A DNA stretch of 37,630 nucleotides. It comes from Calderihabitans maritimus. GTDB lineage: Bacteria; Bacillota; KKC1; Calderihabitantales; Calderihabitantaceae. Shown here piece after piece: positions 26,394-34,378 of this stretch. The translations under genes and the position numbers were made by a program. How positions within the stretch are numbered: the first letter of the stretch is position 1; each line of letters begins with the position of its first letter. The DNA lies in contig NZ_BDGJ01000008.1 of the NCBI RefSeq assembly GCF_002207765.1, forward strand, positions 1 to 37,630, given 5' to 3'. A model generated the notes under the pieces. That model made no database searches and had not been told where the DNA came from. It worked only from the letters and a program-made list of their open reading frames with translations.

Positions 26394-29324
26394 GTGAATT
26401 CAACTGGAGTGCGTTGGTTGATTCTTTTTAAAGGAAATGGAAGAAAATTAACGTCAGCAGTTGCTCTTTTAGCTCTGCTCCTAACGTTGTTCCCCGCTTT
26501 GCCGGCGGTGGCAGGAGAAGATGATTCCCAGGGTTCCTTAAGTATTCCAGCACCGGATAGTGTCGTAGGGGAAGTCTCATCTGTTGTTGGAAGAGCGTAT
26601 GATCCTGACGGTGTGAGCAGTGTCAGGGTGGCTATCCAAAACAGCCAGGGAGAATATTTACAGGATCCGTTTGGCGGAGGTTGGAGTAACGCCTGGAAAT
26701 CTATTGAGGCGACCATAACTGGTTGGAATTTTGATTCGAGTGTGGGCGGGGACGTGTATGAATGGAGCTTGGGAGTGGCGAAAGCGGCTTTTCCCGAGGA
26801 TACCTATAAAGTATACCTCTATGTCTTGGACCAGTCAGGCAACTTTGACGATACTGTAGCAGGCAGTCCGTTCACGTTCCAGGTGGATGCAACTGGTCCT
26901 GTACTCAGCGATCCCGTACCGGCCGACGGGGCTGTTATTGCAGGCAGCGGCGCTGAGCGTTTTGCCGTCACCGCTACCGACGTACCGGCGGGCGTCGAGG
27001 CGGTTCAATTAGTATACAAGATCGGGGATGAGGAAACGAAACTGCAGCAAGGCTTAACCCAGGAAGGAGACGGTGTTTACGCAGCCACCGTTGACCTTTC
27101 CGGCACGACCGTAGGAGACGTTGTCTACTACTACTTCACCGCGGAGGATAACGCCGGGAATAGCAGCAGGCTCCCCGCCGACGGTTGGTATGCCGCCGCC
27201 GTGGACAAGGTGCCGCCCGGAGAAGTTACCGGCCTTACTGTGGAAGCTCCCGCTGAAGGCGGCCAGCTGGTCTTGAGCTGGACTGATCCGGATGACGGCG
27301 ACTATGCCGGTGCCAGAGTGTATTATAAAACAATTGAAGAGGAGAATTGGACTCCGGCCGCCGAGGTAGAGGCGGGCGTTCAGACTTACACCATAACGGA
27401 TCTCGATTCGTCAGGGGAGATTAAGTATGCGGTTAAGGTAACCACCCGAGACGGGTTTGGAAACGAATCCGAGGGCACGATTGACGACAACAACGGTCAA
27501 GGTTATGCAGCCAGGGATATTCAGCCTCCGGCGGAAGTGAGCGACCTAACGGTCAGCATTGTACCGGCCGGCGGTAGTCTGGAACTTCAGTGGACCGATC
27601 CGGATGACGGCGACTATGCCGGCGCCAAAGTATACTACCGGAAGCTGAACGAAACTGACTGGACCTATTTTGGCACAGTTTTTGACACGGTTACCGGAGC
27701 GGTATACGTTACCGACCTTGCCAACGGGACGCCCTATGCGGTAAAGGTGACCACAGTTGATGTTTACGACAACGAGTCGGATGGTGTCGTAGCAGACAAC
27801 AACGGCCAAGGATATATACCGACCGATACTCAGGCGCCCGGCGAGGTGACTGTTGTTGATGTCTGGGCAGAGCCCTCTGGTGGTACCATCGAGTTAATTT
27901 GGGACGATCCGAAAGACCTCGACCTCAACCACGTGAATGTGTATATACGGGAGAAAGGCAGCGACACCTGGAATACGCCTGCGGCAGTGGCGAAAAACGT
28001 TGGGTGGTACGAATTTACCGGCCTCGACCGCACCGGTCAGACCGCATATGAGTTCAAGATCACGACTGTAGATGCGGTTTACAATGAATCTCCGGGCTTT
28101 GAACTGAACAATGGCGGCCAGGGGTACACCGCTAAAGACGAGACTCCGCCCGGTGAGGTCACCAATGTAGAGGTAACGATTCCGGCTGAGGGCAACAGCC
28201 TAGAGGTCAGTTGGGATGATCCGTTTGATGAAGACCTGGACCATATAAACGTGTACTATCGGCCTATCGGCACCCCGGGAGACGCCTGGTTAGGTCCGCT
28301 GCCGGTGGACAGGGGCGTTGAGCGCTACCTGATTACTGGCCTGGCTAACGGGCATGCCTACGAGGTAAAGCTCACCGCAGTGGATGACGTGGGCAACGAG
28401 TCCAGCGGAGTGGAAGAAAACTATTTTGGCCATGGCTACCTGCCCAAGCAGACTGCTGTTGATACCACCGCACCGGGTGAGGTTACCGATCTCACCGTTA
28501 AGCCGGCTCCGGGTGCGGGCAGATTTATCCTCACTTTAACGACACCGGAGGATGAGGATCTGGCTGGAGTAGCTGTGTATACAGCCTTATCCGGCAGCGA
28601 TGAATGGGTTTTATCCGAGTGGCTTTCCTCGGATATGTCTGAGACGAGTGAAATTGCTGTTCAAATTCCTGGGAGCTTCGTCCTCGGCAGCGACAAGGTA
28701 CAGTTCAAGGTGACGACGCTTGACGTGCATGGTAACGAGTCCGAGGGCGTGGTCGCTGACAACGGCGGCCAGGGCTATCCCGTACTGGGTTACTGGGAGC
28801 TGACACCCGGGCCGGAAGGATGGGCTACTTTCTCCGTTCCGGTACAGCTTGCCGGTAACCAAGCGCTCCTGGGCGATGTGATCAATCCGGAGGATGTAGA
28901 GATTGCCTACAAGTTTGATGCAGCAAACCAGCAATGGGTACAGGTTACCACGGATAACAATACTTTAGAACCACTAGAAGCGGTGTACATCAAGCTGAAG
29001 AAGGGTACGCTGGCCGGGATCAAGCCCACAACGGCTCCGACAAACCCGCCGGTGAAAGATCTGGCTGCAGGCTGGAACCTCATTGGCTTCACGGACAACC
29101 GTCCGTTATCTCAGGCGCTGAGTTCTGTTGATAGATTGTGGAGCGTGGCGGTGAGTCCCGCGGTTAATCCCGATTCGTGGGCAACGACGTGGAATGGGTA
29201 TGCTGACTATTTAGTAGATACGCACTATGGATACTGGGTATACATGGACGAGGAGGGTAAGCTGGCTGGTCTCAGCACGACTCCGGTAACTGTAGGAAGG
29301 TATCCGTATCCTGCGGTAAAGTAA
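26394..29324 (+). CDS. Exported surface protein with five FN3-like repeats
   Basis: A 976-residue secreted protein. Signal peptide at about 1-41 (hydrophobic LTSAVALLALLLTLFPALP, cleavage after AVA). An Ig-like region with PDSVVGEVSSVVGRAYDPDG and a second all-beta domain (about 165-270) follow. Five fibronectin-III-like repeats then start near residues 274, 378, 481, 585 and 693, each beginning (P/A)PGEV or PPAEV. Each has VTTxD...NES and most close with N-N/G-GQGY. A C-terminal domain (about 800-976) carries LAAGWNLIGF and YWVYMDE, a module seen in clostridial surface proteins. No LPXTG or SLH is present. GTG start after AAAAGGAGGG. It precedes an SLH protein gene, so it is probably an S-layer-associated or adhesive component; the ligand is unknown. 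Confidence 0.8.
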   Translation: MNSTGVRWLILFKGNGRKLTSAVALLALLLTLFPALPAVAGEDDSQGSLSIPAPDSVVGEVSSVVGRAYDPDGVSSVRVAIQNSQGEYLQDPFGGGWSNAWKSIEATITGWNFDSSVGGDVYEWSLGVAKAAFPEDTYKVYLYVLDQSGNFDDTVAGSPFTFQVDATGPVLSDPVPADGAVIAGSGAERFAVTATDVPAGVEAVQLVYKIGDEETKLQQGLTQEGDGVYAATVDLSGTTVGDVVYYYFTAEDNAGNSSRLPADGWYAAAVDKVPPGEVTGLTVEAPAEGGQLVLSWTDPDDGDYAGARVYYKTIEEENWTPAAEVEAGVQTYTITDLDSSGEIKYAVKVTTRDGFGNESEGTIDDNNGQGYAARDIQPPAEVSDLTVSIVPAGGSLELQWTDPDDGDYAGAKVYYRKLNETDWTYFGTVFDTVTGAVYVTDLANGTPYAVKVTTVDVYDNESDGVVADNNGQGYIPTDTQAPGEVTVVDVWAEPSGGTIELIWDDPKDLDLNHVNVYIREKGSDTWNTPAAVAKNVGWYEFTGLDRTGQTAYEFKITTVDAVYNESPGFELNNGGQGYTAKDETPPGEVTNVEVTIPAEGNSLEVSWDDPFDEDLDHINVYYRPIGTPGDAWLGPLPVDRGVERYLITGLANGHAYEVKLTAVDDVGNESSGVEENYFGHGYLPKQTAVDTTAPGEVTDLTVKPAPGAGRFILTLTTPEDEDLAGVAVYTALSGSDEWVLSEWLSSDMSETSEIAVQIPGSFVLGSDKVQFKVTTLDVHGNESEGVVADNGGQGYPVLGYWELTPGPEGWATFSVPVQLAGNQALLGDVINPEDVEIAYKFDAANQQWVQVTTDNNTLEPLEAVYIKLKKGTLAGIKPTTAPTNPPVKDLAAGWNLIGFTDNRPLSQALSSVDRLWSVAVSPAVNPDSWATTWNGYADYLVDTHYGYWVYMDEEGKLAGLSTTPVTVGRYPYPAVK
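27213..28790 (+). repeat. Five tandem FN3-like coding repeats, about 310-325 bp each
   Basis: Repeat starts near 27213, 27525, 27834, 28146 and 28470. Repeats 1 and 2 are recent copies: a 30-bp stretch at 27285-27314 recurs at 27597-27626 with one mismatch, exactly 312 bp apart. The later repeats are more diverged. Confidence 0.85.
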
Positions 29325-29347
29325 TCACTTTTCCGGTTGTGTGTGAG

Positions 29348-29373
29348 GGCCGCGCTCACGGGCGCGGCCTTTT
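29348..29373 (+). terminator. Terminator between the two surface protein genes
   Basis: Perfect 8-bp stem GGCCGCGC/GCGCGGCC (29348-29355 and 29362-29369), 6-nt loop, then only four T residues. The short U-run may allow read-through to the SLH gene. Confidence 0.7.
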
Positions 29374-29413
29374 CCGCAGGGCCGGGCAAGGAAAATTAAG
29401 GGGGTGTGCCTCT

Positions 29414-31213
29414 TTGGGAAAAGAGTTGCTTCATAAGGCCATGCTCGTCACTCTAGTGGTGGTTTCTTTGGTGTTATCCCCGCTGGCCTTTGCCGCTGAA
29501 GCTCCGGCTCCTCCGGCCGCCTACTACGGTACAGTCGACCTCAACGGCCGGCCGGCACCGGTTGGAACAGTTATCACGGCCAAGATCGACGGAGAGGTGC
29601 GCGGGCAGATTACGTTGAGTGAGACCGGTAAGTATGGAAGTTCCAGCAACCCTCTTATTCCTAAACTGATAGTTAACGGTACCGCAGCAGACGAGGGGAA
29701 ACTAGTAACCTTTGAGGTAGACGGTGTAACGGCTGCTGAAACTGTGATTTTTAAATCCGGGGACGTTCAGGAAGTTAACCTCACAGCGGTCGGTGTTGAC
29801 GCCATCCCGCCAACGGTCAGCGCGACCGATCCCATTGACGGTGCTGCGGGTGTTCCGGTAAGCGGAGCTATCATCCTAACTTTCAGCGAAGACATCATTG
29901 AAGGCGATGCTTACGACAATGTAGTGGTAAAGGATGGAAATGGTGATACCGTGGCCGTAGCGAAGAGCATCAGCGGCAATGCACTGACGCTAGCGCCTGA
30001 AACCAACCTGGAGTACGACACTGAATACACGGTTATGGTTCCGGCCGGAGCGGTGAAGGACATGGCGGGTAATTTGTTGGAGAACGAATATACCTTCAGC
30101 TTTACTACCCAGGCAGCACCGGTTGGCAGCGGAGACAGTGGGGGCAGTTCCGGGGACAACGGTGAAAGCAGCGGTTCTTCCGGCAGCAGCGGTGGCGGCT
30201 CTTCCGGCGGCGGAGGTGGCGGAGGGCCTACCCAGGAGCGTGTTCGAAAGACGGTTAGATCCAGAGCCGCTACCGTGGCCGAGATGGCTGATTTGGTAAG
30301 GGTAGAAGTCCCCGCCGGTTCGGTAACGGGTAGCAATGCCGCTATCGTGGCGGAAGTTGTGAGCGACAGTAAAGCCAAGGGTGCGGGTATGCCTCTTGTT
30401 AGCCGGGTAGTGGACATTACGGTTGAAAACGGCCAGGTGGAAGGCGAGATTACCATCACCCTCTACTACGACAAAGACAGGCTGGGCGAAAATCAGGAAG
30501 CGGCTGTCTTCTATTACAATGAGGGTGCCCAGGAGTGGGTTCGGGTAGAAGGTACAGTAGATGATAGCAAGGGCACTGTTACGGTTAAAGTAAACCACCT
30601 TACTTTATTTGCCGTTTTCGCGGTGGACAAGGTTACTTTTAAGGATATGGAAAACCACTGGGCAGCCCAGACCGTAGCCCACCTAGCGAGCATGGGGGTC
30701 ATTAACGGCTATCCTGATGGGACATTTAAGCCCGAGGACAATATTACGCGGGCGGAAGCGGCGGCTATCCTGATGCGAGGTTTGAAGCTGGATCCGGGCG
30801 GTGAAGAAGAACTTGCGATATTCAGAGACGCGGAAAACATTCCTGTTTGGGCGCGCGGTGCGGTAGCTGCGGTAGCCAGAGAGGGCTTAGTAAAAGGCTA
30901 TCCGCAGTCGGACGGGAGTCTTACCTTTGAAGCGGATAAACCCATCAGCCGTGCCGAACTGGCAGCCCTGATGGTCAGAATAGTGGTGAAGGAGCTTGGG
31001 CCGGTATCAGGTGAGGCGCCGACATTTGCCGATGCCGACGAGTTTCCGCCGTGGGCGGAGGAAGCCGTTGCCGTGGCGGCGAAGGAAGGCATTGTCGAAG
31101 GGTATCCCGATGGCACCTTCCGGGCGGAAAACACCGTCACCCGGGCAGAGGCTGCCACAATGATCCTGCGCTTGCTGGACCTGATTTATACAGAATCGAC
31201 TACTGGCGTTTGA
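29414..31213 (+). CDS. S-layer-homology (SLH) surface protein with Big_5 Ig-like domain
   Basis: A 599-residue exported protein. Signal peptide (KAMLVTLVVVSLVLSPLAFA-AEA); an N-terminal beta domain (YYGTVDLNGRPAPVGTVITAK). A bacterial Ig-like Big_5 domain occupies about 133-232 (PPTVSATDPIDGAAGVPVSG to AGNLLENEYTFSFTTQ), and a Ser/Gly linker about 236-275. A further beta domain is followed by three C-terminal SLH repeats (about 406-456, 470-525, 536-590) with GYPDGTFKP / GYPQSDGSLTFEADKP / GYPDGTFRAEN and ITRAEAA-type helices. SLH domains bind pyruvylated secondary cell-wall polymer, anchoring the protein as S-layer or surface enzyme. The start is TTG 29414, with AAGGGGGTG 7 nt upstream; the longer frame from 29339 crosses the terminator. 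It is paired with the FN3 protein gene upstream. Confidence 0.9.
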   Translation: MGKELLHKAMLVTLVVVSLVLSPLAFAAEAPAPPAAYYGTVDLNGRPAPVGTVITAKIDGEVRGQITLSETGKYGSSSNPLIPKLIVNGTAADEGKLVTFEVDGVTAAETVIFKSGDVQEVNLTAVGVDAIPPTVSATDPIDGAAGVPVSGAIILTFSEDIIEGDAYDNVVVKDGNGDTVAVAKSISGNALTLAPETNLEYDTEYTVMVPAGAVKDMAGNLLENEYTFSFTTQAAPVGSGDSGGSSGDNGESSGSSGSSGGGSSGGGGGGGPTQERVRKTVRSRAATVAEMADLVRVEVPAGSVTGSNAAIVAEVVSDSKAKGAGMPLVSRVVDITVENGQVEGEITITLYYDKDRLGENQEAAVFYYNEGAQEWVRVEGTVDDSKGTVTVKVNHLTLFAVFAVDKVTFKDMENHWAAQTVAHLASMGVINGYPDGTFKPEDNITRAEAAAILMRGLKLDPGGEEELAIFRDAENIPVWARGAVAAVAREGLVKGYPQSDGSLTFEADKPISRAELAALMVRIVVKELGPVSGEAPTFADADEFPPWAEEAVAVAAKEGIVEGYPDGTFRAENTVTRAEAATMILRLLDLIYTESTTGV

Positions 31214-31222
31214 CAGTGCAAA

Positions 31223-31251
31223 AAGGGTGGCAGATATGTCCTGCCTCCCTT
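31223..31251. repeat. Hairpin element A (related to 33256-33300)
   Basis: Arms AAGGG-T-GGCAG and CTGCC-T-CCCTT (31223-31233 and 31241-31251) with one T-T mismatch. On the minus strand the stem is followed by TTTTT, so it could be a terminator in that direction. It shares the 14-mer TGTCCTGCCTCCCT with the hairpin at 33256-33300. Confidence 0.55.
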
Positions 31252-31324
31252 AGACAATGCCGAACTGAATTTAACCTCAAGTGTATATCATTATCCTGAA
31301 AGAACCTCAACGTAGATACTTCTA

Positions 31325-31340
31325 ATTTTACCGGTAAAAT
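31325..31340. promoter_or_regulatory. Perfect 16-bp palindrome in the SLH/reductase gap
   Basis: ATTTTACCGGTAAAAT reads the same on both strands. It lies in a 257-bp gap without a convincing gene. It could be a protein-binding site, but no promoter is recognisable next to it. Confidence 0.4.
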
Positions 31341-31429
31341 GGAGAAAGTATACAGCACCTTCTTTAAGATCGAACCAAACAGGGTGGTAGGTAGAAGCAA
31401 TCGTCCGGGCCATTCCGGTAAGCGAAGGT

Positions 31430-31472
31430 AAAAAAACCCGCTGGCATTAAGTACTCCAGCGGGGATTTTTTT
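31430..31472. terminator. Bidirectional terminator between SLH gene and CoA-disulfide reductase gene
   Basis: Stem CCCGCTGG/CCAGCGGG (31437-31444 and 31456-31463), 11-nt loop, a seven-base A-run on the left and a seven-base T-run on the right. It serves both convergent transcripts; the minus-strand TAA stop overlaps its edge. Confidence 0.9.
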
Positions 31473-33135
31473 ATTTCTCCGGTAAAGTGAGGCTCCAGCT
31501 GCGATACCCGCCGCTCAGGTGTCCCAGGTCAGAGAAACCTTTATCCTTCAAGACCCTGTAAGCCAGGTAAGAACGGTAGCCGATACCGCAGTACAGGACG
31601 GTTTTCCGGTGAGGATCCAGTTCTCCGATTCTCTTGCGCAGGTCGTCCACGGGTATATTGACGGCCGTGGGTATATGGCCTTCGCGATATTCATCCGGCG
31701 TTCGTACGTCTACCAACTGTAAGTCTTCGCCTTTTTCCAAGGCTTCAGCCAAGTCGGCGGCGGTCCATACCTCCACCTCGCCCCTTAAAATGTTGGCAGC
31801 AGCCATGCCGGCTATGATTACGGGATCTTTGGCTGAGGAATATGGCGGGGCATAGGCCAGATCCAGATCCTCCAGGTCATAGACAGTAAGCTGGCTGTAG
31901 ATAGCCGTGGCGAGAACGTCTATACGTTTATCCACTCCTTTGGGTCCCACAATCTGTCCCCCAAGGAGGCGGCCGGTACTCTTTTCAAAGATAACTTTAA
32001 CCATCATGGTCTCTGCCCCCGGGTAATAGCCGGCGTGATCGGGGGAATGGGTATAAGAGACCTGGTAATCAAAGCCTGCGTCCCTGGCTTCCCTTTCATT
32101 GAGCCCCGTTTTGGCGGCGGTAAGCTTGCCCACTTTCACGATACTGGTACCGTAAGCTCCCTTGAATTCCAGATCACCCCCGGCAGCGTTAGCGCCGGCC
32201 ACCCGTCCCTGTTTGTTGGCTGGACCGGCCAGGGGAATGCGAACCTTCTTGCCGCTGACCAGGTGATAGATTTCCACGACGTCACCGGCGGCATAGATGT
32301 CAGGATTGCTGGTGCGCATGCGAGTATCCACGACAATACCGCCTTTTTCTCCGATGGCCAGGCCCGCCTTTTCAGCCAGCTCGGTGTTGGGCTTGACCCC
32401 TACGGCAAGGATGACTAGGGGAGCGGAGATAATCTTGCCGCTGGCCAACTGAACGCCGTTAACTTCACCCGTGCCCAGGAATTTGGCTACCCCGTCGTTG
32501 AGGTGAATTTCTACCCCCAGTTGCCTGAGGTGCTTTACCAAGGGAACGGTCATTTCCTGGTCAAAGGCGGGCATGACCTGGGGAAGCATTTCTACCAAGT
32601 GAACTTTGATACCGTACTTCAGCAAGTTTTCTACCGCTTCCAGGCCGATGAAGCCACCTCCTACTACTACTGCTTGCTGAGGTTTGTTTTGTTGAATAAA
32701 AGCTTTAACCGCGTCGGCATCAGGAACAGTCCATAAGTGATAGACGTTATTCAGGTTAACACCTTCTATAGGGGGCTTGATAGGACTTGCCCCGGTTGCA
32801 ATAATCAGTTTGTCATACGTTTCTATGAAGGTGTTACCGGTGAAATGGTCAACAACTTCCACTTTTCTTTCCTCGGGGTTTATAGCTGTCACCTCATGGT
32901 TAACTCTGACGTCAATGTTAAATCGCTGCCGGAACCGTTCTGGAGTTACGAGGAAGAGTTCGTTACGCTCTTTAATCTGATGACCTACATAATATGGGAG
33001 ACCGCAATTAGCAAAGGAGACATACGGTCCTTTTTCAAATATGATGATGCGGGCTTGTTCGTCTGTGCGGCGGGCTTTGGCAGCAGCTCCTGCTCCGGCA
33101 GCCACACCTCCGATGATAACTATTTTTTTGGAAAT
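31471..33135 (-). CDS. CoA-disulfide/polysulfide reductase with C-terminal rhodanese domain
   Basis: FAD/NAD(P)H flavoprotein fused to a rhodanese domain, the CoADR-Rhd architecture linked to CoA-disulfide or CoA-persulfide/polysulfide reduction. 554 residues from an ATT start at 33133-33135. The deduced N-terminus (Met)-SKKIVIIGGVAAGAGAAAK gives the full Rossmann FAD motif; starting at the first GTG (33105) would delete its first strand. AGAGGTG lies 7 nt before the ATT. The redox Cys is in FANCGLPYYVG (Cys44, matching Cys43 of S. aureus CoADR). NAD site VVVGGGFIGLEAVENL; second FAD motif NPDIYAAGDVVEI. The rhodanese loop YCGIGYRS carries the active-site Cys. An alternative ATG 10 bases earlier would need one base fewer in an A7 run. 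The likely role is thiol redox balance or sulfur respiration. Confidence 0.9.
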   Translation of the reverse strand: MSKKIVIIGGVAAGAGAAAKARRTDEQARIIIFEKGPYVSFANCGLPYYVGHQIKERNELFLVTPERFRQRFNIDVRVNHEVTAINPEERKVEVVDHFTGNTFIETYDKLIIATGASPIKPPIEGVNLNNVYHLWTVPDADAVKAFIQQNKPQQAVVVGGGFIGLEAVENLLKYGIKVHLVEMLPQVMPAFDQEMTVPLVKHLRQLGVEIHLNDGVAKFLGTGEVNGVQLASGKIISAPLVILAVGVKPNTELAEKAGLAIGEKGGIVVDTRMRTSNPDIYAAGDVVEIYHLVSGKKVRIPLAGPANKQGRVAGANAAGGDLEFKGAYGTSIVKVGKLTAAKTGLNEREARDAGFDYQVSYTHSPDHAGYYPGAETMMVKVIFEKSTGRLLGGQIVGPKGVDKRIDVLATAIYSQLTVYDLEDLDLAYAPPYSSAKDPVIIAGMAAANILRGEVEVWTAADLAEALEKGEDLQLVDVRTPDEYREGHIPTAVNIPVDDLRKRIGELDPHRKTVLYCGIGYRSYLAYRVLKDKGFSDLGHLSGGYRSWSLTLPEK

Positions 33136-33215
33136 CGTTCATCACCTCTGCTTTTTTTGATGTATTGAATTTAATTATGTTATGTTTTGCGCTAGCTCAA
33201 CAGCCTTTATGGAGT

Positions 33216-33221
33216 ATTATA
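33216..33221 (-). promoter_or_regulatory. Possible -10 box upstream of the reductase gene
   Basis: Perfect TATAAT on the minus strand, about 80 nt before the ATT start; TTACCC 16 nt upstream is a poor -35. Tentative. Confidence 0.35.
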
Positions 33222-33255
33222 GTAACAAATGCTTCAGGGGTAAAGAATTTTATTC

Positions 33256-33300
33256 CAATTAACAAGGGAAGCAGGTTTGTCCTGCCTCCCTGCTTAATTG
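33256..33300. repeat. Hairpin element B, 45-nt long imperfect palindrome
   Basis: Two 20-nt arms (33256-33275 and 33281-33300) pair at 17 of 20 positions around a 5-nt loop TTTGT. Outer arms CAATTAA/TTAATTG and inner GCAGG/CCTGC are perfect. No U-run follows on either strand. The right arm shares a 14-mer with element A at 31223-31251. Confidence 0.7.
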
Positions 33301-33368
33301 ATTAGTTGTACTGTTGAAGAAATGCAAGTTGATTGAATACGGATCTTGTTCGGGTACACATTGGGGAA

Positions 33369-33758
33369 TTAATTTTTACTTGCCTTATCCAGAGCAGTTA
33401 CCAGTTCTTTTTCCACCTGTGAAGCAAAATTGCGCAGTTCAGCATCATCAAGCATGTCTACCAGTGCTGTGGGGCGAACCATCCCGATTTTGGTCCGTCC
33501 ATCCTCTACGTAGACTACTATCTTGCAGGGCAAAAAGTATCCGACGCGTATGTTGGTTTCGAGAGCTTTTTTGGCATGGTGGGGGTTGCAGACCTCCAGG
33601 ACCCGCAGTTTTCCCTGGTACTCAACCCCTTTTTCCTTTAGCTTTTCGGGCACGTCCAGTTCCCAAAGAACACCGAATTTGGCCTCACTTAGGGTTTGCT
33701 TTAGGTCAGTGATGGCCTGGGAAAAGTCTTTGTTTGTGTCTACAGTATAATCGAACAA
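33369..33758 (-). CDS. DUF302 domain protein
   Basis: 129 residues matching DUF302: an N-terminal strand (FDYTVDTNKDFSQAITDLKQTL), FGVLWELDVPEKLKEKG, then LRVLEVCNPHHAKKAL and the conserved VGYFLPCKIVVYVEDGRTKIGMVRP. The conserved CNP and LPCK segments, each with a Cys, are typical. DUF302 proteins are small cytosolic alpha/beta proteins of unknown function, often found near sulfur or metal-stress genes; here the neighbour is a CoA-disulfide/polysulfide reductase transcribed the same way 233 bp downstream. TTG start with a GGGGGG ribosome site about 6 nt before it. Confidence 0.88.
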   Translation of the reverse strand: MFDYTVDTNKDFSQAITDLKQTLSEAKFGVLWELDVPEKLKEKGVEYQGKLRVLEVCNPHHAKKALETNIRVGYFLPCKIVVYVEDGRTKIGMVRPTALVDMLDDAELRNFASQVEKELVTALDKASKN

Positions 33759-33983
33759 TGCAATCCCCCCCTGGTTTTTTTATAGTTTGTTGAAAAACAA
33801 GTGAATTGATACCTTCTGTTGGCTCTGGCTTGTATTTTTTAGCCGAACAGCCAGAAGTTTTTGTTTATGCTTAACTATAGTTTAAGCGATGGTTGTTTAT
33901 AGTTGGTGAAGAAGAAGTGTAGAAACTTTGAAAAATTTGTGAACGTGAAAGGTCTGCCGGTAAGTTCGCGGCATTTTTTATGA
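33759..33983. other. Intergenic region with inverted repeat and orphan terminator
   Basis: A 297-bp gap separates the DUF302 and padR genes; this part holds no convincing gene. An inverted repeat GCTTAA-N7-TTAAGC (33869-33887) could be an operator for the minus-strand DUF302 gene. The terminator at 33955-33979 has no plus-strand gene upstream of it, which hints at a small untranslated transcript or a lost gene. Confidence 0.4.
33955..33979 (+). terminator. Orphan terminator-like hairpin upstream of padR
   Basis: Stem TGCCG/CGGCA (33955-33959 and 33969-33973) with a 9-nt loop, then six T residues. It sits immediately upstream of the padR promoter. Confidence 0.6.
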
Positions 33984-34027
33984 TTGACATACGGGATATT
34001 GTAGCCTATAATATCGATAATCGATAT
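33984..34027 (+). promoter_or_regulatory. Consensus promoter with palindromic operator of padR-fetAB
   Basis: TTGACA (33984-33989), exactly 17 nt, TATAAT (34007-34012): a full-consensus sigma-A promoter. A perfect palindrome ATATCGAT-A-ATCGATAT (34011-34027) overlaps the end of the -10 box and the start point. Such a strong promoter with a dyad on the start site is what an autorepressed PadR operon should look like. Confidence 0.85.
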
Positions 34028-34055
34028 CGTGAGTTGATATAAAAAGGAGGATGCC

Positions 34056-34367
34056 ATGAAGGAACAAATCTTGCGCAAACTTTTCCTGGGTTTTGTACAG
34101 CTTCACATACTTTATCACGCGGAAAAAGAGCCCATTTTCGGGAGGGCAATGATTGAGGAACTGAAAAGACACGGTTATGAAATTAGCGCCGGTACTCTCT
34201 ACCCGCTTCTTCATAACCTGGAAGCAAGCGGGCTTTTGGCGAAGCGGGAAGAAATTGTGGAAGGCAAGGTTAGGAAATACTATACCATTACGGAAGAGGG
34301 GAAGGTGGTTTTGGACGAGGCTAGAGAGAAGGCGTTGGAACTGGTCAGGGAGATAGCGGAGAAATGA
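34056..34367 (+). CDS. PadR-family transcriptional regulator
   Basis: A 103-residue winged-helix repressor. PadR hallmarks: the helix ending ILYHAEKEPIFGRAMIEELKRHGYEISAGTLYPLLHNLEASGLL (recognition helix SAGTLYPLL), a wing with KVRKYYTITEEGK, and a short C-terminal dimerisation helix. It is of the short PadR-s1 type. ATG with AAAAAGGAGG 5 nt upstream. It is first in an operon with an ATPase and a membrane protein (stop/start overlap region follows) and probably represses its own promoter through the palindrome at 34011-34027. The inducer is unknown; a metal or the exported solute is the obvious guess. Confidence 0.92.
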   Translation: MKEQILRKLFLGFVQLHILYHAEKEPIFGRAMIEELKRHGYEISAGTLYPLLHNLEASGLLAKREEIVEGKVRKYYTITEEGKVVLDEAREKALELVREIAEK

Positions 34368-34378
34368 GGGGTGAGGTA

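Noticed and set aside
26108-26431. 107-codon frame overlapping the small XRE gene and the surface-protein start
   Set aside because: It overlaps two better genes in other frames, and its product begins as a frame-shifted image of the XRE C-terminus.
27213-28790. Direct repeats considered as CRISPR or mobile repeats
   Set aside because: They are in-frame protein repeats of 310-325 bp, not short repeats with unique spacers.
31223-31251. T-box-like AGGGTGG sequence
   Set aside because: It lies in a hairpin with no downstream plus-strand gene, and no other T-box elements are present.
31339-31431. 30-codon frame just before the shared terminator (MEKVYSTFFKIEPNRVVGRS...)
   Set aside because: No Shine-Dalgarno, no promoter, and length within chance; its position before the terminator is the only support.
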